DNA of 64,000 bases from Labilithrix sp. (GCA_019637155.1 JAHBWE010000031.1:40377-104376), one strand, 5' to 3'. Counted from the stretch's first letter, positions 18,212 to 29,149 are shown. Notes: generated from the sequence alone by a model not told the origin. Made by a program: numbers and translations.

Positions 18212-18828
18212 GGCTCCGGGTTCGGCCGCACAGCGGTCGTGACGTGGACGAAATGGAGTCTGGGTTTGTTCGCTTCGGGGTCGTATCCGAAGCAGTCTAC
18301 GATCGGCGCCTCGTCGAGACGTGCGTAGTACACACGGATCTCGGCGCGCAGGAGCGCGGTCATGCGCTGGGACGCTCCCGTGGCTCCGGGATGGGTGATC
18401 CACCGGAAGCGATACTGCGTGCAGAAGATGTGAGGGTCTCCGCCCGCCGCCGGAAGATCGCGGCCGAAGAGATCGAACGCGGGGCTCCGGCCTACGTGAT
18501 CGCCCGCGAGGGGGGGCGTGGTCCACGGGCCGAGCGTGGTCGCGTCGAGGCCTGCGGCGCCAGAGAGCCAGGTGGTCTGCGCGAGGTTGTTCTCGTCGGG
18601 GAAGGAGGCGCTCGGCCGCGTCCAGAACGCCGCGTCGCGATGGAGCCGGGCGGACCACTCGTGCGCGATGTTCACGGCGATGTCCATGCGCCGCGCGTCA
18701 TCACCGCCCTGAATCGTCACGCGCTGCATGCTGATGACGCCGGCCGCGCCGATCGCGAAGAGCGTCATCGCGCTCATCACCTCGACGACGGTGTAGCCGC
18801 GCTCGCGGCGGAGGCGAGTGCGCTTCAT
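18208..18828 (-). CDS. pilV: PilV-like minor pilin
   Basis: The 206-residue protein has a prepilin signal in a short basic leader, RGYTVVEVMSAMTLFAIG, with Tyr after the cleavage Gly and Glu at +5. This is the PilV/GspI-type variant of the motif. A single hydrophobic helix is followed by a soluble domain with two Cys. The ATG at 18828 overlaps the stop of the preceding fimT/fimU gene by 4 bases, and its own stop overlaps pilW by 4 bases. Gene order and motif fit a core minor pilin of the type IV pilus priming complex. Confidence 0.88.
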   Translation of the reverse strand: MKRTRLRRERGYTVVEVMSAMTLFAIGAAGVISMQRVTIQGGDDARRMDIAVNIAHEWSARLHRDAAFWTRPSASFPDENNLAQTTWLSGAAGLDATTLGPWTTPPLAGDHVGRSPAFDLFGRDLPAAGGDPHIFCTQYRFRWITHPGATGASQRMTALLRAEIRVYYARLDEAPIVDCFGYDPEANKPRLHFVHVTTAVRPNPEP

Positions 18829-19556
18829 TCGGACTTGATCCTCGGGGCGCCGCCGCTGGCGATGATGACGCGGCGGGTGAGGCCGACGACGAGCCCGCCC
18901 GTGTCGTGGCGCGCGATGTCGAGCTCCGCGACCCCGTTGAACGGGGGCTGGCTCTGCATGGCAGCGATCGCGTTCGCCGCGCTGTTGTCGGACCCAAAGT
19001 AGGTCGTGCCGTTCGGCGTCGTGCAGAGCGCCCACGCGTCCACGTTGGCCGGTGGGTCTGTCCCGGTCGCGACGCGCCCGAGCATCATCATGTTTTGCTT
19101 CACCTGCACCGAGGCGGCGGACATGTTGTTGAGATTGAGCGACTCGATGTGCACCCAACGGTCGCCGGCGGCCGGTGTCAGCGCCGTCACGTTCTGCCAC
19201 TGGTTCGGAGCCCGGCAGCTCGAGACTGGGTTCGGGCCCGCGATCGGAGTGCTCGTCGCGAGGAGGCCGTCCGTCGCCTCGAAGACGTGGAGCTCGCCTC
19301 TTCCGGCGCCTCTGATGTAGAGCACGAGGTGCGCGGCGCCGCGGCCCGCCGAGCGAGCGCGTGCATTGTGCACCATTTCCGAGACCTGGCGGGCGTAGGA
19401 GAACGCGAGCTGGTCGTCGCGCGCGGTGGCGAGCGAGGGCGCGGCGAGGGCGGCGAGGATCGCGATGAGCATGACGACGACCATCAGCTCGATGAGCGTG
19501 AAGCCGCGTCGCGAGCGGCGTCGCGTGGTGCGTCGTAGTGCGAGGGATCCCTTCAT
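18825..19556 (-). CDS. fimU: FimT/FimU (GspH)-type minor pilin
   Basis: The 243-residue protein has the prepilin motif RGFTLIELMVVVMLIAILAAL, the strongest class III signal of the operon, followed by a soluble domain with a Cys pair. It is the first gene of the minor-pilin operon, the position of fimU in M. xanthus clusters. The ATG at 19556 gives a short basic leader (KGSLALRRTTRRRSRRG); an upstream in-frame start at 19619 would give an unusually long leader and is less likely. It is divergent from the lipoprotein at 19722. FimT and FimU are not separable from sequence, so the symbol is by position. Confidence 0.85.
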   Translation of the reverse strand: MKGSLALRRTTRRRSRRGFTLIELMVVVMLIAILAALAAPSLATARDDQLAFSYARQVSEMVHNARARSAGRGAAHLVLYIRGAGRGELHVFEATDGLLATSTPIAGPNPVSSCRAPNQWQNVTALTPAAGDRWVHIESLNLNNMSAASVQVKQNMMMLGRVATGTDPPANVDAWALCTTPNGTTYFGSDNSAANAIAAMQSQPPFNGVAELDIARHDTGGLVVGLTRRVIIASGGAPRIKSE

Positions 19557-19602
19557 CAAGGCGCCGGTTCCACGTGAACACAGCAAGTGCCATGCCTCTC
19601 GG

Positions 19603-19645
19603 GGCACGAGGTCGGACACGCGGGCGGAGCGGGTTTTCTCGTGCC
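19603..19645. repeat. Inverted repeat in the pilin operon leader
   Basis: GGCACGAG at 19603-19610 is mirrored by CTCGTGCC at 19638-19645, an 8-base perfect match with a 27-base interval, in the 165-base divergent region between fimU and the lipoprotein gene. It could be an operator or a leader stem. No clear sigma-54 or sigma-70 promoter was found beside it. Confidence 0.35.
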
Positions 19646-19674
19646 GGGAGGCGTGGAGGTCGAACCGTTTGCGG

Positions 19675-19693
19675 GGCTACGAAAAAAGTAGCC
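19675..19693. repeat. Short hairpin between divergent genes
   Basis: GGCTAC, a seven-base A-rich loop, then GTAGCC. It lies 28 bases before the lipoprotein start, in the same divergent region. There is no following T-tract on either strand, so it is not a standard terminator; an operator or leader hairpin is possible. Confidence 0.3.
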
Positions 19694-19721
19694 GGGCCTG
19701 GTCGGTGCTCGACTATGACCG

Positions 19722-20891
19722 ATGGCCATGAAGTCTCGTCGGTTTGGCCTCTTTTTCTCCATCACGCTCTCCGTGTTCGGGACGGGGTGCAAGGACGACA
19801 AGCCGAAGGACAACCCGCCGCCTCCTCCTCCCGTCGCTTCCGCGAACCCCGCGCCGTGCGCGAAGGGGGGCGGTGAGCTCACCGACGGAGTCTCGGCGCC
19901 GATGCTGCCGAAGGCGGCCGCGGGCTACTGCGTCGATCCGCAGGGGGAGGTGAAGACCTATGGCGAGAAGGGGAAGCTCTCGATGGACGAGGTCTGCACG
20001 ACCGCGTTCGACGGGGAGTGTGAGGTCTACAAGCGGTTCGGGCTGAAGCGCGTCGTGTCGCTCCACTACGTCGACGGCAGCGGGAAGGGCGGGACGGTGG
20101 AGGTGAACCTCTCGCAGTTCGCGGACGTCGCGGGCGCGTATGGCATGTACACGCTCCGCGTTGCTTCGGGCGATCCGGCCGAGCCGTCGACGCCGCGTGT
20201 CCTCGAGGCGAAGGCGGCGGGCGCGATCGGGACCGGGCGCGCGTACGTGTGGCGCGCGCAGCACCTCGTCGAGCTGACGTACGTGAACGAGAACGAGTCG
20301 CCGGAGCAGAGCGCGAAGTCGAGTGAGGTCGTGCTCTCCGCCGTCGGCAAGGAGATCGGGAGCCGCCTCCCCGGCGCCGAGACGCTGCCGCCCGCCGCGC
20401 AGATGCTGCCGCCGGCGAACCGCATCGCGCAGGGCATCGTCTTCCATCCGAAGGAGGTCCTCGGCTGGCCGGGGATCGGACCCGGCGCGGTCGGCTTCTA
20501 CAAGGAGGGCGATCGCCGCTGGCGTGTCCTCGCGATCGTGAAGGACGACGCGGAGCAGGCGAAGGACGCCTTCAAGACGATGAAGGCGAAGCCGGGGACG
20601 TTGCCGATCGCGAACAGCGGCGGCGACGAGGGCGCGCACGTCGTCGTGCCGACGAAGGGCGAGAAGGTCGAGATGTTCATCGTCCGCAAGGGCAACGTCA
20701 TCTGGGGCGTCGGCGACGAGGAGTACGCCCTCCGCGGCGGCGACGCCGCCAAGGCCCGCATCACGAAGGACGAAGCCACGACCAAGATGAAGACCCTCCT
20801 CACGCTCCCGCCGCCCCCCGCCTCCGCTCCCGCTCCCGCTCCGAGTGGCTCCGCCGCCCCGGCCCCGAGCGGCTCCGCCGCCCCCAAGTAG
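19722..20891 (+). CDS. Lipoprotein of unknown function (possible DUF6599-like)
   Basis: The 389-residue protein has a lipoprotein signal (lipobox region VFGTGC), a Pro-rich linker with seven consecutive Pro, then a domain carrying a motif AGAYGMYT near residue 140 and conserved-looking phrases such as GRAYVWRAQHLVELTYVNENE. The AYGMYT block resembles uncharacterised proteins described as DUF6599, but this is from memory of the motif and needs confirmation. The C-terminus has two near-identical APSGSAAP units. Two ATGs, at 19722 and 19728, are possible starts. It is convergent with the RNase HII-like gene (7-base gap). Function unknown. Confidence 0.75.
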   Translation: MAMKSRRFGLFFSITLSVFGTGCKDDKPKDNPPPPPPVASANPAPCAKGGGELTDGVSAPMLPKAAAGYCVDPQGEVKTYGEKGKLSMDEVCTTAFDGECEVYKRFGLKRVVSLHYVDGSGKGGTVEVNLSQFADVAGAYGMYTLRVASGDPAEPSTPRVLEAKAAGAIGTGRAYVWRAQHLVELTYVNENESPEQSAKSSEVVLSAVGKEIGSRLPGAETLPPAAQMLPPANRIAQGIVFHPKEVLGWPGIGPGAVGFYKEGDRRWRVLAIVKDDAEQAKDAFKTMKAKPGTLPIANSGGDEGAHVVVPTKGEKVEMFIVRKGNVIWGVGDEEYALRGGDAAKARITKDEATTKMKTLLTLPPPPASAPAPAPSGSAAPAPSGSAAPK

Positions 20892-20898
20892 CTCCTGC

Positions 20899-22029
20899 CT
20901 ACGGTTGCGAGCGGGGCCCCTGCGTTGAAGCCCCCTTGCCCTGCAGGCTCTTGCGCTCGAAGCAGTGGGCGTCGACGTTGAGCTTCTTCCGCACCAGCTT
21001 CGTGTCGGCGATGAAGCGCGTCGACGCGGGATCGTGGTAGCCGCTGACGTCGGGGAGGTCGGGGACGTGCGCGCGATGGAAGCGGACGATGCGGCGCATC
21101 AGGTGATCGCGCACCCACTTGCCGACGAGCGACGCGAGGCCGATGAGGATGTGGCCCTCCTCCGCGTCGCGGAGGAACGAGAGGCGGCCGACGCCGGGGA
21201 CCTGGTAGTCGCTGCGCGCGCGGCCTTCGCCGAGGACCGTGTGGAGCCGGCCCGCGAGCGGCCCGAAGCGATCGGCGTAGAAGTCGAAGCCGCCGACCTT
21301 GCCGCAGAGCGCGAGGACGTCCTCGCCGGCGTCGGCGCGCGCGGCGAGCGTGAGCCGCTCCATCGTGTGGAGGTCGACGTCGAAGCGTGAGCGGCCGAGG
21401 TGGATCGCGTCGTTGAGGCGGCGCGTGCAGACGATCGCGACGCGCACGCGGACGACGTCGAGCCCCTTCGCGGCGAGGCGATCGAGGTCCTTCGCGCAGC
21501 GCGCGACGTCCGCCGCGGAGGACACGAGCGCTTCGCCGGCGTCGCCCCAGCAGAGGTCCACGTGATGCGACGGACACGGCGCACGGAGCTCGCCTTCGGA
21601 ATCGAGCACGATCGCGCGAAGCAGCTCGGCCGGCGTGGCCGGAGCGAACGCCGCGGTCGCGGCGGGCATCGCGGTCGCGGTGGGCATCGCGGTCGCGGCG
21701 GGCCTGGCCGTCGCGTTCGTCGCGGCCATCGACGCCGTCGCGGGCGCTTCGGTTGGTGGGGCGGTCGGGCCTCGCTGGGCCAGCGCTCGTGCCCAGGCTT
21801 CGCCGAGGGTGCTGTCGTCGAACGCGACGAGTCGCTTCGAGTCGCCGATGCGTTTTGCGAGCGCGCCGCGTGGTTTCTTCGTCGCGAGGTCGAGGCCTAC
21901 GCTCGGTTCCGCGGCGCGGGCGAGGACGGAGGTGACGACGAGCGGGCCGAGCCGCGGGCCCATGCCGTTCTCGTCGATGCCGACGAAATGGCGTCCGGTC
22001 CACGGCGGCAGGGCTGGAGTGGGCGGCAC
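20899..22029 (-). CDS. Divergent ribonuclease HII-like protein
   Basis: The 376-residue protein opens with GIDENGMGPRLGPLVV, matching the RNase HII signature GxDEAGRGPxxGP (D19, E20), followed by GDSKRL at 62-67, the usual DSKKL. Near the C-terminus ASLVGKWVRDHLM corresponds to ASIxAKVxRDxxM. Family members cleave the RNA strand of RNA/DNA hybrids at single ribonucleotides using four acidic residues. Here the third and fourth acidic positions cannot be assigned with confidence: GKVGGFDF stands near the expected Asp and Glu near the fourth. A low-complexity insert of about 43 residues (88-130, Ala/Thr/Met/Pro) splits the domain. It may be a paralogue with altered activity. GTG start at 22029. 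Confidence 0.65.
   Translation of the reverse strand: MPPTPALPPWTGRHFVGIDENGMGPRLGPLVVTSVLARAAEPSVGLDLATKKPRGALAKRIGDSKRLVAFDDSTLGEAWARALAQRGPTAPPTEAPATASMAATNATARPAATAMPTATAMPAATAAFAPATPAELLRAIVLDSEGELRAPCPSHHVDLCWGDAGEALVSSAADVARCAKDLDRLAAKGLDVVRVRVAIVCTRRLNDAIHLGRSRFDVDLHTMERLTLAARADAGEDVLALCGKVGGFDFYADRFGPLAGRLHTVLGEGRARSDYQVPGVGRLSFLRDAEEGHILIGLASLVGKWVRDHLMRRIVRFHRAHVPDLPDVSGYHDPASTRFIADTKLVRKKLNVDAHCFERKSLQGKGASTQGPRSQP
21653..21706. repeat. Three 18-bp tandem repeats in the RNase HII-like gene
   Basis: Three in-register 18-base units (beginning GCGGTCGCGG) differ by one or two bases and encode the AMPTATA/AMPAATA part of the protein's low-complexity insert. The codon-sized unit keeps the frame. 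Likely origin is slippage. Confidence 0.75.
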
Positions 22030-22182
22030 GGCTCGGGTCTATCGCGTCGAGGGGCCGTGGACGACGGAAAATTGCCGCATACGGCCCGGGGGGAGGCCTG
22101 GTGAGGCTCGTGCATAAGTGGCTGGAACTCGAGGGCAAGGAAATGGAATGATGAGCGGCTTGCGGGGGTTGTTCGCCAAGCG

Positions 22183-22211
22183 TTGACCGGACGGAGCACG
22201 ATGCTTACCGT
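22183..22211 (+). promoter_or_regulatory. Candidate sigma-70-type promoter of the DksA gene
   Basis: TTGACC at 22183-22188, a 17-base spacer, then TACCGT at 22206-22211. The -35 matches five of six consensus bases and the -10 keeps the key T, A and final T. It would give a leader of about 45 bases before the start at 22265. Confidence 0.4.
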
Positions 22212-22264
22212 GTCGGGCCCTCGCGACAGCCGGCGAATCCGCCAGCGCGCTTTTGGAGGCCGTG

Positions 22265-22627
22265 ATGAACAAAGTCCAACTGAAGAAGTTCAAGACCCTC
22301 CTCACCGAGAAGCGCGACGAGATCGTGAAGAAAGCGAAGCAGACGCTCGAAGAGGACATGACCCTCGACTCGAACGACCTGCCGGACGAGATGGACCTCG
22401 CTTCGAGCGAGTACCTCCAGTCCTTCACGTTCCGCCTCCGCGGTCGTGAGAAGGTGTTCCTCGACAAGATCGAGAAGGCGCTCCGCAAGATCGAAGACGG
22501 CAGCTTCGGCACCTGCGAGGAGTGCGGCGAAGAGATCTCGGTGAAGCGCCTCGAAGCGCGCCCGGAGACCACCCTCTGCATCCGCTGCAAAGAGGATCAG
22601 GAGCGCCACGAAAAGGACTACACCTGA
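22265..22627 (+). CDS. dksA: DksA/TraR-family RNA polymerase-binding regulator
   Basis: The 120-residue protein has a coiled-coil N-terminal region containing the DksA tip motif DxxDxA (D41, D44, A46) and a C4 zinc finger at the C-terminus (C84, C87, C105, C108: CEECG and CIRCK). DksA enters the secondary channel of RNA polymerase and with ppGpp adjusts initiation at rRNA and other promoters. Length and motifs match the DksA group, although E. coli DksA is longer. GGAGG at 22255-22259 lies 5 bases before the ATG at 22265 and decides this start over the in-frame TTG at 22253. A perfect stem follows 49 bases after the stop. The symbol is by family; other DksA paralogues may exist. Confidence 0.92.
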   Translation: MNKVQLKKFKTLLTEKRDEIVKKAKQTLEEDMTLDSNDLPDEMDLASSEYLQSFTFRLRGREKVFLDKIEKALRKIEDGSFGTCEECGEEISVKRLEARPETTLCIRCKEDQERHEKDYT

Positions 22628-22675
22628 GCCCTCGCGTCCTCGTGCCCCGGCGCGCACCCGAGCGATAGCCCGCTA

Positions 22676-22699
22676 ACGTCGGACGCTACGGTCCGACGT
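22676..22699. terminator. Perfect hairpin between dksA and gntR
   Basis: ACGTCGGAC and GTCCGACGT form a 9-base stem around GCTACG, between two convergent genes. No T-tract follows on either strand, so it may act as a bidirectional barrier or stabilising stem. Confidence 0.55.
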
Positions 22700-22729
22700 C
22701 TCGCGTCCGCGACTCTGCACACCGTCCGG

Positions 22730-22794
22730 GTGGTGCTTCGGAGGACGCGCTCGCGTGTGCGCGGGCTACTCGCTGAGCGTGGTGCTTCGGAGGA
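22730..22794. repeat. 16-bp direct repeat across the gntR 3' end
   Basis: GTGGTGCTTCGGAGGA occurs at 22730-22745 and again at 22779-22794. The second copy lies in the gntR reading frame (codons for the LLRSTT end) and the first is just past the stop at 22766. A local duplication of the gene's end would explain it. Confidence 0.7.
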
Positions 22795-23473
22795 GGAGCT
22801 GGGTCATTTCTAGGTAGAAACGCGCGGCGGCGTCGCCGTCGCGGAGGCGGCGTAGGAGCTCCTTGTAGAAGGAGAAGCGCACGCTGGGCGTCATCAAGCT
22901 CGGGGCGGGCTCGGCGCGGGCCGTCTCGACGACGCGTGTCCACCACGTGAGCTCGCGCTCGAAGAGGCGGTTATTGCCCATCTTCGCGAGGGAGGTCCAC
23001 ACCTCGCTCTCGACCTTCCACGCTTCGGACGCGTCCTCGATCGTCTCGAGCGACGCGACGACTTCGATGAGCCGCTCGATCTCCGTGCGGTCGACGCGGA
23101 GCTCGGCGAGGGCGACCATCGCGACGCCCTGGAGCATGCGTCGCTCGATCATCTCGCGCCGCTCGCGGGCGTCGACCGGGCCGAGCCGGTAGCGGAGCTC
23201 CGTCACCTCGACCGAATACGCGCGCGACGCGTCCGCGACGCGCGTCGTCCCGCCCTGCCGCGTCTCGAGGAGACCCCAGTCGCCGAGCTTGTGGATCGCC
23301 TGCCGCACGGTGCCGCGCGCGCACCCGAAGCGCTCCGCCAGCACGCGCTCGCTCGGCAGCGCGTCGCCCTCCCGCAGCTCCCCGCGCACGATGAGCGCCC
23401 CGAGCTGCTCGACGATCTGCTCCGCCGCCCGCTCCTTCGGCAGGAGCGGCTGGCTGGGTAACTTGGTCGCCAT
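22766..23473 (-). CDS. GntR-family (FadR-like) transcriptional regulator
   Basis: The 235-residue protein has a winged helix-turn-helix at about 20-80 (IVEQLGALIVRGELREGDALPSE, then the recognition segment FGCARGTVRQAIHKLGDWGLL) and a helical C-terminal region of FCD type that binds an effector acid in FadR relatives. The effector is unknown. The ATG at 23473 is chosen over GTG further upstream because it begins the conserved ATKLPS lead into the DNA-binding domain and follows a GGTGAGA sequence. It is divergent from the LpqC-like esterase. The palindromes at 23461-23475 and 23552-23570 are candidate operators for itself and for the esterase. Confidence 0.9.
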   Translation of the reverse strand: MATKLPSQPLLPKERAAEQIVEQLGALIVRGELREGDALPSERVLAERFGCARGTVRQAIHKLGDWGLLETRQGGTTRVADASRAYSVEVTELRYRLGPVDARERREMIERRMLQGVAMVALAELRVDRTEIERLIEVVASLETIEDASEAWKVESEVWTSLAKMGNNRLFERELTWWTRVVETARAEPAPSLMTPSVRFSFYKELLRRLRDGDAAARFYLEMTQLLLRSTTLSE

Positions 23474-23475
23474 GT
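23461..23475. promoter_or_regulatory. Candidate GntR operator over the regulator's start codon
   Basis: ACTTGG, TCG, CCATGT: 13 of 15 bases match the perfect palindrome at 23552-23566. It overlaps the ATG at 23471-23473, a position suited to autoregulation. The match could also reflect shared codons for ATKL. Confidence 0.4.
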
Positions 23476-23551
23476 TTCTCACCAACGTTACAGCACACAT
23501 TGGCTATCTGCTTGAAATGACGTGAGACAGCGAGGGCACGTGGGTTGAACA

Positions 23552-23570
23552 ACTTGGTCACCAAGTGACC
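23552..23570. promoter_or_regulatory. Candidate GntR operator ahead of the esterase
   Basis: Two overlapping perfect palindromes, ACTTGG-TCA-CCAAGT (23552-23566) and GGTCAC-CAA-GTGACC (23556-23570), end 2 bases before the ATG at 23573. FadR and other GntR sites also use a TGGT/ACCA half-site arrangement. The position suits repression of the esterase, which would share a short divergent region with gntR. Confidence 0.5.
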
Positions 23571-23572
23571 AG

Positions 23573-24589
23573 ATGCTGACCCGCCTCCTCCTCGCCCTCT
23601 GCCTGCTCGTCGGCTGCAACAGCCCGGGGACGATGCCGATCGAGGAAGAGCCGGAAGCGGCGATCGATACGATCGAGGCCCCGCCGCCGGCCCCTCCGCC
23701 CGCGCCCGCGGCGCCGGCGTGCACCGGAAAGGGCGGCGCGCCCGGCGATACGACGATCACGCTGCACGTCGGCGCGCGCGCTCGCGAGGCGATCCTCCAC
23801 GCGCCGCCGAGCTACGACCCCGCGCGCCCGCTGCCGCTCGTCCTCGTGCTTCATCCGCTGCTGCTCGACCACGTGCAGATGCGCGACACGGTCCGGATGG
23901 AGCGCTTCTCCGACGAGGGCGAAGGCGCGGGCTTCCTCACGCTCTTCCCGAACGGCGTCGACAAGAGCTGGAACGCGGGCGAGTGCTGCGGGACCGCGCG
24001 CGAGGAGAACGTCGACGACGTCGGATACATCCGCGAGCTGCTCGAAGAGGTGGCGAGCACGTATTGCGTCGACGAGACGCGCATCTTCGCGACCGGCTTC
24101 TCGAACGGCGCGTTCCTCTCCCATCGCCTCGGCTGCGAGCTCGGCGACACCCTCCGCGCGATCGTGCCCGTCGCGGGGACGCTCGGCATCCCCGAGGCCG
24201 ACTGCAAGCGGACGACCCCGCTCCCCGTGCTCGCCTTCCACGGCACCGAGGACAAGCTCGTCCCGTACGGCGGCGGCAAGCCGAGCGGCGCGCTCGGGTT
24301 CCTCGGCCGCCTCCTCGACACCGCCGGCACGTTCCCGTCCCCCGCGACGACCGACGCCTTCTGGGCGAAGCACAACGGCGCGGCGGAGACGACGGTCTCG
24401 AGCTTCGCGCGCGGCGAGGTGTCGTGCGAGCAGCACGAAGGCGCGGCGCCGGTCACGCTCTGCACCGTGAAGGGAGGCGGCCACCAGTGGCCGGGCACGC
24501 TCGATCCCTTCCCCGTGATGGGCCACGCGACGAAGGACATCGACGCCACCGAAGCGGCGGTGAAGTTCTTCCGCGAGCACGGGCTGTAG
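23573..24589 (+). CDS. LpqC-like secreted esterase/PHB depolymerase-family lipoprotein
   Basis: The 338-residue protein has a lipoprotein signal (LLVGC, C15), a Pro-rich linker, and an alpha/beta-hydrolase core. The nucleophile elbow is GFSNGA with Ser177, the Asp is in FHGTEDKLVPY (D227) and the His in GGGHQWPG (H304). WNAGECCG and EENVDDVGY near 133-152 are typical of the LpqC/feruloyl-esterase/PHB-depolymerase family. It probably hydrolyses extracellular esters such as polyester, aryl or acetyl groups; the substrate cannot be read. The divergent GntR regulator and the palindromes at its start suggest induction by a breakdown product. Confidence 0.88.
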   Translation: MLTRLLLALCLLVGCNSPGTMPIEEEPEAAIDTIEAPPPAPPPAPAAPACTGKGGAPGDTTITLHVGARAREAILHAPPSYDPARPLPLVLVLHPLLLDHVQMRDTVRMERFSDEGEGAGFLTLFPNGVDKSWNAGECCGTAREENVDDVGYIRELLEEVASTYCVDETRIFATGFSNGAFLSHRLGCELGDTLRAIVPVAGTLGIPEADCKRTTPLPVLAFHGTEDKLVPYGGGKPSGALGFLGRLLDTAGTFPSPATTDAFWAKHNGAAETTVSSFARGEVSCEQHEGAAPVTLCTVKGGGHQWPGTLDPFPVMGHATKDIDATEAAVKFFREHGL

Positions 24590-24601
24590 CTCCGCGTCTC
24601 G

Positions 24602-26239
24602 CTACGTCTCGAACGGGCGCCACGAGGCGATCGCGTCGGCGCGCGCGCGGAGCGCCGGATCGAGCCGGCCGCTCACGGCGTCGCGGAGGGCGGCGGCCAT
24701 CTCCGTCGCGCTCGTGAAGCGATCCTCCGGCTTCTTCGCGAGCGCGATCGCGAGGACCGCGTCCACGTCGGTGGGGAGCGAGGCGACGAGCTCGCTCGGG
24801 CGGACCGGCGCGTCGTGGACGATCGCGTAGAGGAGCTGCGGCGCCGTCGCGCCCGTGAACGGCGGCACGCCCGTGAGCGAGCGGTACACGACCGCGCCGA
24901 GCGCGAAGAGGTCCGTGCGCCTTCCGACCGCCTGGCTCTCGGCCTGCTCCGGCGCCATGTAGAGCGGCGTCCCGATGATGCGGTCGGCGGTGAGGGTGCC
25001 GCTCGAGCCCTCCTCCGTGCACACCCCGAAGTCCAGCACCTTCCACACCGGTCGCTTCCCCGCGACGCGGAAGATGTTCGCCGGCTTGAGGTCGCGATGG
25101 ACGATCCCGGAGGCGTGGGCGACGGCGAGGCCGCGGGAGACGTCCTCGACCATGTCCGCGGCGGCGCGGACGTCGAGCCGCTCCTCGCGCCGGAGGATCG
25201 ACGCGAGGTCTTCGCCGGAGAGGAGCTCCATCGCCATGTACGGCACGCCGTCGTTGCCCTCGCCGACGGCGTGGACCTCCACCAGGTTCGGCGAGCGAAG
25301 GCGCGACGCGACCGACGCCTCGCGCACGAAGCGGACGCGCCCGGTCTCGTCCTCGAGCGCGATGCCGGTGAGGAGCTTCAACGCCGCCTCTTCTCCGTCG
25401 CCGTTCTGCGCGGCGTAGACCTCGCCCATCGCGCCGCGACCGATGAGCGCGCCGACCTCCCACGCGCCGACGCGCGTGCCGGTGTAGATGCCGTCGCGCC
25501 CGCGCTGCGCCCGGAGCGCGGCCTCGAGGTCGCCGCGCGCCTCGTCGAGCTGGGCGACGCGGCGGCGCGCTTCGATCGCGCCGGCGCGCGCGAGCGCGAT
25601 GCTCTCGAGCGCGGACTTGCGGCTCGAGCGCCCGTGGAGCAGGCCGAGCACGAAGAGCCCGGTCACGAGGAGCATCTGCGTGATCTTCTGGGAGCGCGGC
25701 ACGTGCGTGGCGGAGAAGTGGCCGTCGTCCGGGAGGACGTCGAAGATCACCGCCGTCGCGAGCGCGACGTAGATCGCGATCTTGAGCCCGGCGAAGGCCC
25801 AGACGATCGGCCCCGTTCGCGCGCGCGCGAAGAACGGGATCCCGAGGACGCTCGCCGCGATGATGGGGGAGAAGAGGCCGACGTCGGCCTCGATCGCGGC
25901 CGAGCACAGCACCGCCGTCGCGCCGAAGGCGATCGTGCCGCCGCGCGAGTACGCCTTCTTCACCGCGGCGAGGTACCAGAGCGCCGCCGCCTCGAGCGCG
26001 AGGATGGGGACGAGCACGCGCGCGATGGGGCCGACCCAGGACGTGCTCTGGTTGATGTGCTGCGCGACGGCGCCCAACCCGGCGATGATCGCGGTGCCGC
26101 CGGCGAAGCTCTTCGTGCGCGCGATCTCGTCGTGGTGCAGGTCGTCGGCGAGCTGCTGCATCGGCGCCCCCACGACCGTCGACGCGTCGTGCACGTTCGC
26201 CGTCACCTGCGTCGTGGGAGGCTCGGAGTCCGCCTCCAC
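24602..26239 (-). CDS. Polytopic membrane Ser/Thr kinase with a C-terminal kinase domain
   Basis: The 545-residue protein has a short soluble head, about six hydrophobic helices (residues 45-205), then a coiled-coil-like linker (ARAGAIEARRRVAQLDEARGDLEA in part), then a kinase domain at about 255-525. It has IGRGAMGEVYAA, AALKLL, HRDLKPANI, DFG in VLDFGVC, and MAPEQ. Most bacterial Hanks kinases put the catalytic domain first; this one inverts that, as in a receptor kinase with an intramembrane sensor. The GTG at 26239 starts 3 bases after the uvrA stop at 26243, so the two genes are one transcript. That could couple signalling to the DNA-damage response, an inference from position. Confidence 0.9.
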   Translation of the reverse strand: MEADSEPPTTQVTANVHDASTVVGAPMQQLADDLHHDEIARTKSFAGGTAIIAGLGAVAQHINQSTSWVGPIARVLVPILALEAAALWYLAAVKKAYSRGGTIAFGATAVLCSAAIEADVGLFSPIIAASVLGIPFFARARTGPIVWAFAGLKIAIYVALATAVIFDVLPDDGHFSATHVPRSQKITQMLLVTGLFVLGLLHGRSSRKSALESIALARAGAIEARRRVAQLDEARGDLEAALRAQRGRDGIYTGTRVGAWEVGALIGRGAMGEVYAAQNGDGEEAALKLLTGIALEDETGRVRFVREASVASRLRSPNLVEVHAVGEGNDGVPYMAMELLSGEDLASILRREERLDVRAAADMVEDVSRGLAVAHASGIVHRDLKPANIFRVAGKRPVWKVLDFGVCTEEGSSGTLTADRIIGTPLYMAPEQAESQAVGRRTDLFALGAVVYRSLTGVPPFTGATAPQLLYAIVHDAPVRPSELVASLPTDVDAVLAIALAKKPEDRFTSATEMAAALRDAVSGRLDPALRARADAIASWRPFET

Positions 26240-26242
26240 TCG

Positions 26243-29134
<2,892 letters not shown>

Positions 29135-29149
29135 CGCGCCTAGCTTAGT

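Noticed and set aside
19557..19721. Sigma-54 promoter for the pilin operon
   Set aside because: GGCACG appears once, but the matching -12 GC at the required spacing is absent.
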